From Chitinophagales bacterium (GTDB taxonomy: Bacteria; Bacteroidota; Bacteroidia; Chitinophagales; Chitinophagaceae): 64,000 nt of DNA. This document shows, piece by piece, positions 7,742 through 17,903 of the stretch (position 1 is the stretch's first letter; each line of letters begins with the position of its first letter). Under the pieces are notes generated by a model. The model had not been told where the DNA came from and searched no databases. It saw only the letters and a list, made by a program, of their open reading frames with translations. Made by a program: the position numbers and the translations under genes. Location: positions 1 to 64,000 of the forward strand of contig JAATFV010000236.1 in assembly GCA_015655015.1 (NCBI GenBank). Reading direction: 5' to 3'.

Positions 7742-10069
7742 ATGAGGAAAATCAGATCTTTCGTACTTGTTTTTTTACTCAGTTCCCCTATTTTATTGAC
7801 AGCACAATCCCGGCATACGGTCAGCGGCACCGTCCGCGATCAAAAATCAGGAGAGACCCTGATCGGAGCAAGCATCACTCTGCTGGAAGTGCCCCATTCC
7901 TCCGCACTGAGCAACGCTTATGGATTTTATTCCATCAATGCTGTCGCCGGGAATTATAAAATGGTGGTAAGCTTTACCGGTTATGATAATGATACCCTCA
8001 CCGTTGCCCTGACCAAAGACGTCGTGATCCAGGTAGGACTGAGCACCGGCGGAGTGGCTTTGCAGGAAGTGGTTGTATCAGCCAATAGAAACAATAATAA
8101 TGTGAGCAAGCCACTGATGGGCGTACAGAAACTTTCCATCAGCGAGATCAAGGACCTTCCCGTCCTCTTCGGAGAAAAGGACATCCTGAAAACGATCCAG
8201 CTGTTACCCGGCGTACAATCAGGGGGAGATGGAAATAGCGGCTTCTATGTACGGGGCGGAGGTACGGACCAGAACCTCATCCTGCTGGATGAAGCCACCG
8301 TGTACAACCCCTCCCACCTGCTGGGCTTTTTCTCCACCTTTAACTCGGACGCCATCAAGGACGTCACCCTTTACAAAGGAGCCATGCCGGCAGAATACGG
8401 AGGCAGGCTGTCCTCCGTACTGGACGTTAAAATGAATGACGGTAACAATAAAGACTACCATGTCAGCGGCGGCCTGGGACTGATCTCTTCCCGGCTGAAT
8501 GTGGAGGGACCGATCGAGAAAGACAACGGCTCCTTTGATGTCAGCGCCCGAAGGACCTATGCGGACCTCTTTCTCAAGCTCTCCACAGATACCAACACGA
8601 AGAACAGCAGGCTTTATTTTTATGATATCAATGCCAAGGCGAATTACAAGCTGGGCGAGAAAGATCATATCTACCTGTCGGGATATTTTGGAAAGGATGT
8701 CCTTGGCCAGGGCAATACGTTTGGCATAGATTACGGGAATACAACGGCTACTTTCCGGTGGAACCATATTTTCAACAGCCGCCTCTTCTCCAACACCTCT
8801 CTCATCTATAGCAAATACAATTATTCTATCACGATCAATTCCGGCAACAATGATATCGGCATCAACTCCTATATCAGGGACTTCCATTTCAAGGAAGATA
8901 TGCAGTATTATATTAATTCCAATAATAAGGTCAATTTCGGGATAGACGTCATCGACCACACCACTTCTCCGGGCGTGATCTCGGCGTCAGACAACTCCAG
9001 CTTTAACCCCATTTCTATTCAGAACAAGCATGCCCTGGAGAGCGCCGCTTATATTTCTCACGATCTCGCCCTGTCCGACAACCTGAACATCAACTATGGC
9101 CTGCGTGCCAATAGTTTCGCTATCATGGGACCGGGTGACTTCTACACCTATGATAAGAATGGCAACGCCCTCGATACGACTACCTACGCCTCGGGAAAAC
9201 TGGTGAAAAATTATTTTAACCTGGAGCCCCGGTTCTCCGCCAGTTTCAAATTGAATACTTCCAGCTCTGTTAAGCTATCCTATACAAGGACCACCCAGAA
9301 CCTGCACCTGCTGTCCAATTCCACCTCTTCCAATCCCACGGATGTCTGGATCCCCAGCAGCAACAATGTCAAGCCGGAAATATCCGACCAGGTATCGGCA
9401 GGTTATTACAGGAACTTCAGGGACAATGCCTATGAATTTTCTTCGGAAATTTACTACCGCGACCTGCAGAACCAGATCGATTACAAGAACGGGGCGCAGC
9501 TGATCGCCAATCAGAATGTGGAATCACAATTGATCTTCGGGAAGGGTAGGGCATACGGTCTGGAACTGTTCTTTAAAAAGAAAGTGGGCAAGTTAACCGG
9601 ATGGGTCAGCTATACCTTGTCAAAAACCGAACGGAAATTCGACGGAGTGAATAATTTTACCTGGTACCCGGCCAACCAGGACCGGACCCATAATCTTTCC
9701 GTCGTAGGTATCTATAAGGTCAATAAAAAATGGACCCTCTCGGCTGACTTCGTGTATTATACCGGGAATGCCGTCACCTGGCCCAGCGGTAAATACGAGG
9801 TCAACGGACAGATCGCTTTCCTTTACACGGAAAGGAACGGTTACCGGATGCCTGCATACCATCGGCTGGACGTCGGCGCTACCCTGCAGGGTAAAAAGAC
9901 GAAGAAGTTCGACAGCAACTGGAATTTCTCCATCTACAACCTGTATGGCAGAGAGAACCCTTATAGCATCACCTTCGAGCAGGATCCCGGCGACCCTTCG
10001 AAGACGCGGGCAGAGCAGGTCTCCCTCTTCCGTTGGGTGCCCTCCGTTACTTATAACTTTAAATTTTAG
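7742..10069 (+). CDS. TonB-dependent receptor with carboxypeptidase-like regulatory N-terminal domain
   Basis: SGTVRDQKSGETLIGASITL domain, plug domain, beta-barrel, terminal F residue (VTYNFKF). Confidence 0.9.
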   Translation: MRKIRSFVLVFLLSSPILLTAQSRHTVSGTVRDQKSGETLIGASITLLEVPHSSALSNAYGFYSINAVAGNYKMVVSFTGYDNDTLTVALTKDVVIQVGLSTGGVALQEVVVSANRNNNNVSKPLMGVQKLSISEIKDLPVLFGEKDILKTIQLLPGVQSGGDGNSGFYVRGGGTDQNLILLDEATVYNPSHLLGFFSTFNSDAIKDVTLYKGAMPAEYGGRLSSVLDVKMNDGNNKDYHVSGGLGLISSRLNVEGPIEKDNGSFDVSARRTYADLFLKLSTDTNTKNSRLYFYDINAKANYKLGEKDHIYLSGYFGKDVLGQGNTFGIDYGNTTATFRWNHIFNSRLFSNTSLIYSKYNYSITINSGNNDIGINSYIRDFHFKEDMQYYINSNNKVNFGIDVIDHTTSPGVISASDNSSFNPISIQNKHALESAAYISHDLALSDNLNINYGLRANSFAIMGPGDFYTYDKNGNALDTTTYASGKLVKNYFNLEPRFSASFKLNTSSSVKLSYTRTTQNLHLLSNSTSSNPTDVWIPSSNNVKPEISDQVSAGYYRNFRDNAYEFSSEIYYRDLQNQIDYKNGAQLIANQNVESQLIFGKGRAYGLELFFKKKVGKLTGWVSYTLSKTERKFDGVNNFTWYPANQDRTHNLSVVGIYKVNKKWTLSADFVYYTGNAVTWPSGKYEVNGQIAFLYTERNGYRMPAYHRLDVGATLQGKKTKKFDSNWNFSIYNLYGRENPYSITFEQDPGDPSKTRAEQVSLFRWVPSVTYNFKF

Positions 10070-10098
10070 TCCCTCCGGACCTCTAAAAAATTATACGC

Positions 10099-10890
10099 AT
10101 GACAGCAAAAACCACCATAGCCCTTCTGACAACAGCGACAGCCGCGATGTTATTTTATTCCTGTCAGAAGACCGTCACCCTGGACCTGAACACGGCCCCG
10201 GCACAGATCGTCATCCAGGGAGAGATCACCAATACCCCCGGGCCGTATACTGTTACGATCAACCAGTCGACCGCTTTTTATGCCGAAAATACGTTTCCTC
10301 CCATCTCGGGGGCATCCATAAAGATCAGCGATGGCCAGGGCCTGACGGACAGCCTGACGGAAACTTCGCCGGGCGTATATTCCACGCATACCCTGCAGGG
10401 TACTCCGGGTAATACCTATACCTTATCTGTATTCGCTCAGAACAAGCAGTACAACGCTGCCTCTACCATGCCGGCGCCCATCCCATTGGATTCCATCACC
10501 TGGCAGCATGACGGATTCCAGAAGGCGATCTATGCTATCCCTAATTTCCAGGACCCTATCGGAATAAAGAATTATTATCAGTTCCTGGAATATGTCAACG
10601 GACAGCAATTGACAAGAGATTATTTCGTATTCGATGACCGCCTTTCGGACGGGAAATATATCAGCCGTACGTTGCGGAACGACAGCTCCCGGCTGGTCAC
10701 CGGCGCCCAGCTCCAGGTTAAAATGTACACCATCGATGAGAATGTATATAATTATTTCGATCAGCTGGCTCAGTCAACAGGTTTTAATACCTCGGCTTCT
10801 CCTGCGAATCCGGCTACCAATATCAGCAATGGAGCCTACGGTTATTTCAGCGCTCATACCGTTCAGTCGAAGACCGTGACGGTACCATAA
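10099..10890 (+). CDS. DUF4249-type lipoprotein
   Basis: Lipobox LFYSC; QIVIQGEITNTPGPYTVTINQSTAF; directly downstream of a TonB receptor, as typical for the family. Confidence 0.8.
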   Translation: MTAKTTIALLTTATAAMLFYSCQKTVTLDLNTAPAQIVIQGEITNTPGPYTVTINQSTAFYAENTFPPISGASIKISDGQGLTDSLTETSPGVYSTHTLQGTPGNTYTLSVFAQNKQYNAASTMPAPIPLDSITWQHDGFQKAIYAIPNFQDPIGIKNYYQFLEYVNGQQLTRDYFVFDDRLSDGKYISRTLRNDSSRLVTGAQLQVKMYTIDENVYNYFDQLAQSTGFNTSASPANPATNISNGAYGYFSAHTVQSKTVTVP

Positions 10891-10906
10891 GGTAATTTTA
10901 TAGTAT

Positions 10907-11947
10907 ATGGCAAGATCCCGCCGGTTATATTCGGTATTGCTGCACTTCTGTATCTGGGGAGCGCTGCTGTTATGCAGTCTTTTCCTGGCATCCCGGCCGA
11001 TGGAGACCCGGGAGGGGCCACCCAGCATTTTGCAGTTATGCTGGACGATCCTGCCCTTTATCGCCATCTTCTATCTCCATGCCTACTGGCTGATCCCGGC
11101 TTATTTATTCCGGAAAAAAAGAGTGGCCTATGCGCTGGGGGTGATTATAGTAATTGCGGGCGCTGCCTTAATATCTGCGCTGAGTCTGTATATGGGGCCT
11201 CCCACCTCCAGGCCTTATTATCTCGGTGCGCTTAGGAGGGTTTTCCCGGCAGCCTTTTTTGTGGTGGCCAGCGCCAGCCTGGCCGCTTTCCGGCAGAACT
11301 TCCGCCTGGAGAAAGATAGTAAAGAAAAAGAGACCGAACATTTACGGACGGAGCTGTCGTTTCTGCGGGCCCAGGTCAATCCCCATTTCATGCTCAATGT
11401 CCTCAATAGCATGACACTCCTGGCCCGGAAGAAGTCCGACCTCCTGGAGCCGGCCCTGCTGGAACTGGCGGGCCTGATGAATTACATGTTATACGGGGCC
11501 AACAATGAAAAGATCCGGCTGGAAGAAGAAATAGAATACCTCAGGGCCTATATCGACCTGCAAATGCTTCGTTTCAAGGGCGATGTAACCTTGCAGTTCA
11601 ATACCCCCCAGCTGGTTCGGGAAGCGTATATCGAACCGATGTTATTGATCCCCCTTGTGGAAAATGCCTTCAAACATGGCATAGGACTCGTCGAAGACCC
11701 CGTCATCCTCATCGATATCCGGGTGGAGGAAAACAATAGCCTCTCCGTGATCGTGAAAAACAAATACAATCACTTTATCCGGCAGGAAGAAAAGACCTCT
11801 CCCGGCATTGGCCTGATCAATCTGAAAAAAAGACTGGAGCTGATTTACCCGGGAGCATTCAGGTTAACGACGGCAAAAAATTATCAGACCAATACCACGC
11901 TTACGGAAAATTGGTTTGAAATTGCACTAAATATCCCGTTGGTATGA
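10907..11947 (+). CDS. LytS-like sensor histidine kinase (His_kinase family)
   Basis: FLRAQVNPHFMLNVLNSM and LLIPLVENAFKHG motifs; N-terminal TM helices. Confidence 0.9.
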   Translation: MARSRRLYSVLLHFCIWGALLLCSLFLASRPMETREGPPSILQLCWTILPFIAIFYLHAYWLIPAYLFRKKRVAYALGVIIVIAGAALISALSLYMGPPTSRPYYLGALRRVFPAAFFVVASASLAAFRQNFRLEKDSKEKETEHLRTELSFLRAQVNPHFMLNVLNSMTLLARKKSDLLEPALLELAGLMNYMLYGANNEKIRLEEEIEYLRAYIDLQMLRFKGDVTLQFNTPQLVREAYIEPMLLIPLVENAFKHGIGLVEDPVILIDIRVEENNSLSVIVKNKYNHFIRQEEKTSPGIGLINLKKRLELIYPGAFRLTTAKNYQTNTTLTENWFEIALNIPLV

Positions 11948-12666
11948 TCAGATGTATTGCCGTGGACGATGAGACGCCTGCCCTGGATATCCTGGAGGAT
12001 AATATCAGTAAGATCCCTTTTTTACAGCTGGTAAAGAAGTGTAAAAATGCCTATGTCGCCCTGGAAGTACTACAACAGGAACCAATAGACCTTTTATTCC
12101 TGGACATCGAAATGCCGGGCATCAATGGTCTCAGCCTGCTGAAAAGCCTTTCCAACCGCCCCATGGTCATCTTTATCACCGCCTACCGGAAATATGCGAT
12201 AGAAGGATTTGACCTGGATGTGCTGGATTACCTCGTCAAGCCGGTCCCCTTCGGTCGTTTTTTAAAAGCCGCCAATAAAGCCCTCGAATACCAGGGGTTC
12301 AAACAAAAAGAAAGCAGCCCCCCTCCCAACTTTCCTGATTATTTATTTATTCATAGTGAATATCAGCTGACGAAAGTTTTTATTCATGAAATAGCCTATA
12401 TCGAAGGGTTGGGAAATTATATAAAGATCTTCCTGGTGGGCTCCTCCCGGCCCATCCTCTCCAAGTCGAGCATGAAGGCTATCGAAGAAAAGCTGCCCGA
12501 AGGGAAATATGCCCGGGTACACAAATCTTTCATCGTCATGATCGATAAGATCAGCTCCATCCGGAATGAAAGCCTTAAAATAAAGGATACGGAGATCCCC
12601 GTCAGCCGGTTTTACCGGGATAACTTCCTGAAGGGGATCAATGAAAAGAATATAAAGCGGGAATAA
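11944..12666 (+). CDS. LytTR-family response regulator
   Basis: CheY receiver (LFLDIEMPGINGL) plus LytTR DNA-binding domain (IAYIEGLGNYIKIF); overlaps kinase by 4 nt. Confidence 0.92.
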   Translation: MIRCIAVDDETPALDILEDNISKIPFLQLVKKCKNAYVALEVLQQEPIDLLFLDIEMPGINGLSLLKSLSNRPMVIFITAYRKYAIEGFDLDVLDYLVKPVPFGRFLKAANKALEYQGFKQKESSPPPNFPDYLFIHSEYQLTKVFIHEIAYIEGLGNYIKIFLVGSSRPILSKSSMKAIEEKLPEGKYARVHKSFIVMIDKISSIRNESLKIKDTEIPVSRFYRDNFLKGINEKNIKRE

Positions 12667-12683
12667 GCTGGCAGGCGATCGTC

Positions 12684-12739
12684 CGCCCGGGTTCCTCAGC
12701 CGGTGATCATTCGCCCGGGTTCCTCAGCCGGCGATCATT
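12684..12739. repeat. Tandem repeat, 2 copies of 28 nt (plus a partial upstream copy)
   Basis: CGCCCGGGTTCCTCAGCCGGTGATCATT / CGCCCGGGTTCCTCAGCCGGCGATCATT. Confidence 0.9.
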
Positions 12740-12741
12740 AA

Positions 12742-14811
12742 TTGTCCGTTTGCCTTTTAATAATTAAATTCATGTCCCTTATTAAAAGATCGCTTATGCA
12801 GACGGCTATTCATCGCTACTTACCAGTTGTAATTTTGTTCTTTTGCTCGTTCACCGTGGCCTACGCGGGGAGGAGCCCCCGGATCGGAAATGGCCGCACG
12901 GATGCTTCGGCCGGCTCCGATAACCCCAGAATCCGCCTGATCCCCCAACCTGTCTCGGTGACCGAAAAGGCCGGACAGTTCATATTCGACTCCCGGGTAT
13001 CGGTGGCGCATGATAACAGCTCCCTGGACGAAGCTGCTAAATGGTTTGCCTCCCGGATCGCCGCGATGACAGGAATTTCTCCCCAGCAGGGCAGAAAGGG
13101 GAAACAGATCGTTTTGCAATTGGGCATGCCCGACAGGAATCTCTTAGGAAAAGAGGGATATACGCTGACGATCACCTCTGCTACTATCCGCATCCGCGCC
13201 AATGAGCCTGCCGGTATTTTTTATGGCATGCAGACGGTCTTGCAGCTGTTACCTCCATCAAAGGCGGCATCCTCGCTTCCTTTATCCGAAACATCTTCTT
13301 TATCCGAAACACCTTCCGTTAACCAATCGTCTACGAACCCCTCACGATCCGCTTCACCCTCCATTCCCTGCGCCGAGATCACAGACTATCCCCGTTTCGG
13401 CTGGCGCGGACTGATGCTGGATGTCAGCCGTCACTTCTTCACCAAAGAAGAAGTGGAAAAGTATATCGATGAAATGGTTCGTTATAAATATAACATTCTT
13501 CACCTTCACCTGAGTGATGACCAGGGCTGGCGTATCGAGATCAGGAGTCTTCCGCAGCTGACGCAAAAGGGAGCCTGGCGGGTGCGTCGTACGGGCGTCC
13601 GTTGGGGCGAAACGATGCCGGCACTGGCAAACGAACCCACGACGGAAGGCGGTTTCTATACCCAGGAAGAAATGAAAGAGATCATCCGGTATGCACAGGC
13701 CCGTTTTGTCACCATCCTGCCAGAGATCGATATACCGGCCCATAGCCTGGCCCTGATCGCCTCCTATCCCAATCTATCATGTACACAGCAGCAATACAGC
13801 GTGAACGCCGGCTTCCGCAGCCCCACCCGCGATGATAACGCCCTATGTATCGGCAATGACTCTGTTTTCGAAGTCCTCGATAAGATTTTCACGGAGCTGG
13901 CTGCTCTTTTTCCTTTTGAATACATCCATATCGGCGGGGATGAAGCGTACAAAGGTTTCTGGGCCACCTGCCCGAAATGCCAGCGCCGGATGGCGGACGA
14001 GCACCTGGGAAATGTAGAAGAGCTGCAGAGCTATTTTGTGAAACGAATAGAAAAAATATTAAAAAGCAAAGGCAAGAAGCTGATCGGCTGGGACGAGATC
14101 CTGGAAGGCGGCCTGGCCCCGGAAGCGACGGTGATGAGCTGGAGAGGGATGAAAGGCGGGATCACGGCCGCCCGGATGAACCACCAGGTAGTCATGACTC
14201 CCTGGGATTTCTGCTACCTGGATCTTTACCAGGGGGAGAGTAACGCAGAGCCTCCTACCTATGGGATGTGCCGGCTGAAAGATTCCTACACCTACGATCC
14301 TGTTCCGGACAGTGTTGACGAAAAATTAATATTGGGAGGGCAGGGCAATCTCTGGACGGAATCCGTGCCGACTTTCCGGCAAGTGGAATACATGACCTGG
14401 CCGCGCGCGCTGGCGCTGGCGGAAGTTTACTGGAGCCCGAAGGCCGCCCGTAACTGGGATGATTTTACCGGCAGGATGGAGACGGAGTTTGCCCGGCTCG
14501 ATGCCGCGGACATCAAATACGCCCGGAGCGCCTACAATGTCATCTTCGCCCCCAAAAAGGGAGCCGACCGGGGAGAGTTTACCGTAGCACTGTCTACCGA
14601 AATAAAAGGACTGGATATCTATTATACTTTCGATCTTACCAATCCCGATGCCCACTATCCGAAATATACCGGCACGCCTGTTAAATTCCCGATTGGCGCC
14701 ACACAGCTGAATGTGATCACTTATCGCGATGGGAGACCGATCGGACAGCAGGTCAATATTAAGAAGGAGGATCTGGCGAAAAGAGTGGATCAGGGAAGGC
14801 ATGAGTATTAG
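12742..14811 (+). CDS. Beta-N-acetylhexosaminidase, GH20
   Basis: GWRGLMLDVSRHF, HLHLSDDQGWRIEI, HIGGDEAYKGFW catalytic motif; true start may be ATG 12772 or 12796. Confidence 0.92.
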   Translation: MSVCLLIIKFMSLIKRSLMQTAIHRYLPVVILFFCSFTVAYAGRSPRIGNGRTDASAGSDNPRIRLIPQPVSVTEKAGQFIFDSRVSVAHDNSSLDEAAKWFASRIAAMTGISPQQGRKGKQIVLQLGMPDRNLLGKEGYTLTITSATIRIRANEPAGIFYGMQTVLQLLPPSKAASSLPLSETSSLSETPSVNQSSTNPSRSASPSIPCAEITDYPRFGWRGLMLDVSRHFFTKEEVEKYIDEMVRYKYNILHLHLSDDQGWRIEIRSLPQLTQKGAWRVRRTGVRWGETMPALANEPTTEGGFYTQEEMKEIIRYAQARFVTILPEIDIPAHSLALIASYPNLSCTQQQYSVNAGFRSPTRDDNALCIGNDSVFEVLDKIFTELAALFPFEYIHIGGDEAYKGFWATCPKCQRRMADEHLGNVEELQSYFVKRIEKILKSKGKKLIGWDEILEGGLAPEATVMSWRGMKGGITAARMNHQVVMTPWDFCYLDLYQGESNAEPPTYGMCRLKDSYTYDPVPDSVDEKLILGGQGNLWTESVPTFRQVEYMTWPRALALAEVYWSPKAARNWDDFTGRMETEFARLDAADIKYARSAYNVIFAPKKGADRGEFTVALSTEIKGLDIYYTFDLTNPDAHYPKYTGTPVKFPIGATQLNVITYRDGRPIGQQVNIKKEDLAKRVDQGRHEY
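13280..13315. repeat. 18-nt tandem duplication in the GH20 linker
   Basis: CTTTATCCGAAACATCTT / CTTTATCCGAAACACCTT, encoding SLSET-SLSET. Confidence 0.8.
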
Positions 14812-14818
14812 GGCTGCC

Positions 14819-15316
14819 TTACCCCCAATTTCCCAATACCCTTCTCGTAAGCACGATCTCCGCCGTATGATAACTATTATGATCCGCCAGCACCAGCGCC
14901 TCCCGGAACAAGCTCTGCCCGTCCCCATAAGGAAAAGGGGTATAGATCTCCGTACCTGCCTTGTGCAGCAAGGCGATAAACGCTTTCTTATCAGCAGCTA
15001 TCTGATCCAGCGTTGTCTTCCAGGAATGCGCATTCGGCGGCTCCGGATCTTTCGGCCAGTATTCATCGGGCCAATTAGGACTTACATGGTTCGGGTCCCG
15101 GGAGAACTCCAGGATATCCCATTGTGTTATACGGATGTGTTCCGTCAATTGCCAGATACTATAGGCGGATCCTTCCGGGACTACCCCCAGCAGCTTCTGG
15201 GGAACATCCTTCACCGCCTTTTCAAAAGGGGCATGGGCATTGCCTGTCTCTAACAATTCCTGCAGCTCGCTGATGACAAAATGGATAGGATCGGCCGTGG
15301 ATGATTTTGCCTTCAT
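14819..15316 (-). CDS. DinB-family protein
   Basis: Four-helix DinB-like protein: IWQLTEHIRITQWDILEF, ADHNSYHTAEIVLTRR (metal His motifs). Confidence 0.75.
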   Translation of the reverse strand: MKAKSSTADPIHFVISELQELLETGNAHAPFEKAVKDVPQKLLGVVPEGSAYSIWQLTEHIRITQWDILEFSRDPNHVSPNWPDEYWPKDPEPPNAHSWKTTLDQIAADKKAFIALLHKAGTEIYTPFPYGDGQSLFREALVLADHNSYHTAEIVLTRRVLGNWG

Positions 15317-15359
15317 AAGAATTTATTTTTAATAAAGTTACGCAATCGATATGCCATTC

Positions 15360-16376
15360 CTAATGTGCCGGCGCCCCATTCTTTTTCTGGAAACTATAGA
15401 TCAGGTAAAATAAAGCCGGAAGAATAAAAAGACTGCCGATCAACAGGGCCCAGGCGAGGGACTCGATCGTTTTATCATGCCCCTGGTGCTCCAGCAGCGA
15501 CAGCGGCGCTCCATGCTTGAGGATGACGATATTGGGATAATGACGCCAGGTAGTGGTAAGCAGGATCATGGTCACCTGGAACCCCGCCAGCACCCGCAAC
15601 ACTTTCGTTTTATGCCGGTAGAGTAAATACCACAGGAGGATCAGCGACAGGGTGGCTGCCGTAACGGCGATGATGCCGACAGGATTCCCGAATACCCAAT
15701 CCGTCAGGGGAATATGTTCCCAACGGGCGGAGAGGAACACGAGGGCCCCGCTGATGACAGCCGCTATGTTCGTACTTTTCGTCTTGGCGATGAACCGGCG
15801 CCTGTCCGTTTCATTGTCCGTCTCGCCGATCAGGTAAACAGCTGCGAGAAACCCGCATATCGATACCGTGAACAGACCGATAGCAACCGAGAACCAGTTC
15901 AGCCAGCTGAAAATATAGGCATCCGCAAAATTAGTCGCTTCCGGATCGATGCGCCCGGAAACGGCGCTGCCTGCAATAATTCCCAGGAACAGGGGAGTGA
16001 CCACGCTGGCATAGACAAAGATGCGGCTATAGATCACCTGCATGTCGTCTACAACGGCGTCATAGTTCCGGAAAGAAAAAGCCGTTCCCCGGGCAATAAT
16101 ACCCAGCAACATGATCGCCAGCGGTATATGCAGGTGAATGGACATGGTCGTATAAATAGCGGGAAACCCGACAAATAATATTACGATCGTGATGATCAGC
16201 CACATGTGATTGGCTTCCCAGATGGGACCGATGGCCTTATACATCGTTTGGCGCGTCTTGTATTTGTTCTTATCGGAAGTGAACAGCTCTATAATGCCCG
16301 CCCCGAAATCCGCCCCGCCCATTAAAAGGTAAAGGAGGACTGCCAGCCAGAGATACGCGATCACGATATACAGCAT
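15360..16376 (-). CDS. cydB: Cytochrome d ubiquinol oxidase subunit II
   Basis: LLMGGADFGAGIIEL, GPIWEANHMWLI motifs; downstream of cydA. Confidence 0.93.
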   Translation of the reverse strand: MLYIVIAYLWLAVLLYLLMGGADFGAGIIELFTSDKNKYKTRQTMYKAIGPIWEANHMWLIITIVILFVGFPAIYTTMSIHLHIPLAIMLLGIIARGTAFSFRNYDAVVDDMQVIYSRIFVYASVVTPLFLGIIAGSAVSGRIDPEATNFADAYIFSWLNWFSVAIGLFTVSICGFLAAVYLIGETDNETDRRRFIAKTKSTNIAAVISGALVFLSARWEHIPLTDWVFGNPVGIIAVTAATLSLILLWYLLYRHKTKVLRVLAGFQVTMILLTTTWRHYPNIVILKHGAPLSLLEHQGHDKTIESLAWALLIGSLFILPALFYLIYSFQKKNGAPAH

Positions 16377-16396
16377 AGGTCAGTTTTTTAGTGTTT

Positions 16397-17758
16397 TTAA
16401 CGCATTATCGGCAATGATCCCGGCGCAGGATCACCGGGTTGCATGCTGGCAGGGATATCATATAATTTACCCACCATTTTTATCTGGCGGTAGAGCATGA
16501 ATGTTACGATAAAGGCGAGCGAAACATATACCCCTGTAAACAGATAGAAAGAATAAATGATCCCCGGCATCGGAGTAACGGCATCGGCTGTCCGCATAAT
16601 CCCCTGCAGGATCCAGGGCTGACGGCCCACCTCCGTCACGGTCCATCCGGCTTCTACGGCGATAAATCCCAGCGGCGTTATCGCAGCAAAAAGCTGGAGA
16701 AGCCACCGGCTGTTCCTCCAGTGCCTGCGCCTCCATACGGCAAAAAAATACATCAGGGAGATCAGCATCATCAGCATGCCTGCTCCCACCATGATCTGGA
16801 AGGCATAATGCACGATGGGCACGGGGGGCTGGTTTTCCGGGGCAATGCTGTCAAGGCCCTTTACTTCCGAATGAAAATCGCCGTAGGTCATAAAACTTAG
16901 CAGACCGGGAATTTCCAGGGCATAATTGACTTTTTGATTTTTAACGTCGGGGATGCCTCCTATAATGAGCGGCGCGGTTTTCTCCGTATGGAAATGAGCT
17001 TCCATGGCTGCCAGCTTAGCGGGCTGCCGTTTGGCGACATCCTTAGCGGAAATATCGCCGCTTAGCGGCTGTAATATAGCAGCGACGCCGGCAAAGGCAA
17101 CTGCGATCTTAAACGCCTTGGTATGGAATACCACATGCCTGCCTTTGAGGATCATCAGCGCATGGATCCCCGCTACTGCAAATCCCGTGGCGGCAAAAGC
17201 CGCGATACACATGTGCAGGGCCTGTTCGAACCAGGCATCGTTGAACATGGCCTTGATCGGATCGATATTCAGATACTGGCCATTGACATAATCAAAACCG
17301 GAAGGGCTGTTCATCCAGGCATTTGCCGCCACCACTAAGATGCCGGATACCAGTCCGCTGATGCCGACGATCACACCGGTAAACCAATGAAACCACCGAT
17401 TGAACCGGTCCCAGCCGTACAGAAAAAATCCAAGGGCGATCGCCTCGATGAAAAAAGCTGTTCCCTCCAAAGAAAAAGGCATTCCGAAAATAGGACCGGC
17501 ATGTCGCATGAAGGTCGGCCACAACAGGCCAAGCTCGAAGGATAATACGGTTCCCGATACTGCTCCCGTGGCAAAAAAGATGGCCACTCCATGAGACCAG
17601 GCCCTCGTTACATTCTTATAGACAATATTGTTCGTTTTTAGCCAGTAGTAATGTGATACGGCCATGAAAAAGGGCATCACCATCCCTATGCAGGAGAACA
17701 CGATATGAAATCCAAGTGACAAGGCCATCTGAGAGCGGGCGGCTATAAAGTCATTCAT
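16397..17758 (-). CDS. cydA: Cytochrome d ubiquinol oxidase subunit I
   Basis: MNDFIAARSQMALSLGFHIVFSCIGMVMPF; GRQPWILQGIMRTADA. Start placed at MNDF rather than ORF start 17812. Confidence 0.93.
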   Translation of the reverse strand: MNDFIAARSQMALSLGFHIVFSCIGMVMPFFMAVSHYYWLKTNNIVYKNVTRAWSHGVAIFFATGAVSGTVLSFELGLLWPTFMRHAGPIFGMPFSLEGTAFFIEAIALGFFLYGWDRFNRWFHWFTGVIVGISGLVSGILVVAANAWMNSPSGFDYVNGQYLNIDPIKAMFNDAWFEQALHMCIAAFAATGFAVAGIHALMILKGRHVVFHTKAFKIAVAFAGVAAILQPLSGDISAKDVAKRQPAKLAAMEAHFHTEKTAPLIIGGIPDVKNQKVNYALEIPGLLSFMTYGDFHSEVKGLDSIAPENQPPVPIVHYAFQIMVGAGMLMMLISLMYFFAVWRRRHWRNSRWLLQLFAAITPLGFIAVEAGWTVTEVGRQPWILQGIMRTADAVTPMPGIIYSFYLFTGVYVSLAFIVTFMLYRQIKMVGKLYDIPASMQPGDPAPGSLPIMR

Positions 17759-17903
17759 AGATTTGCAGTTTAGGCAAGGGCCGTTAGAGAGACCCGGGCA
17801 ACAGGATAACACCGGATCGGTTGTCGTTGCTCCGCAAAGTTACGATGAAATGATTCATCCCGCTGATGATTTTCAGCAATATTCCGTTGCCCTCCTGCGT
17901 GGT

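Noticed and set aside
12684-12739. Possible CRISPR array
   Set aside because: Only two contiguous 28-nt copies with no spacers and no cas genes; a simple tandem repeat.
15316-15360. Small cydX-type ORF beside cydB
   Set aside because: No short hydrophobic ORF visible in the gap.
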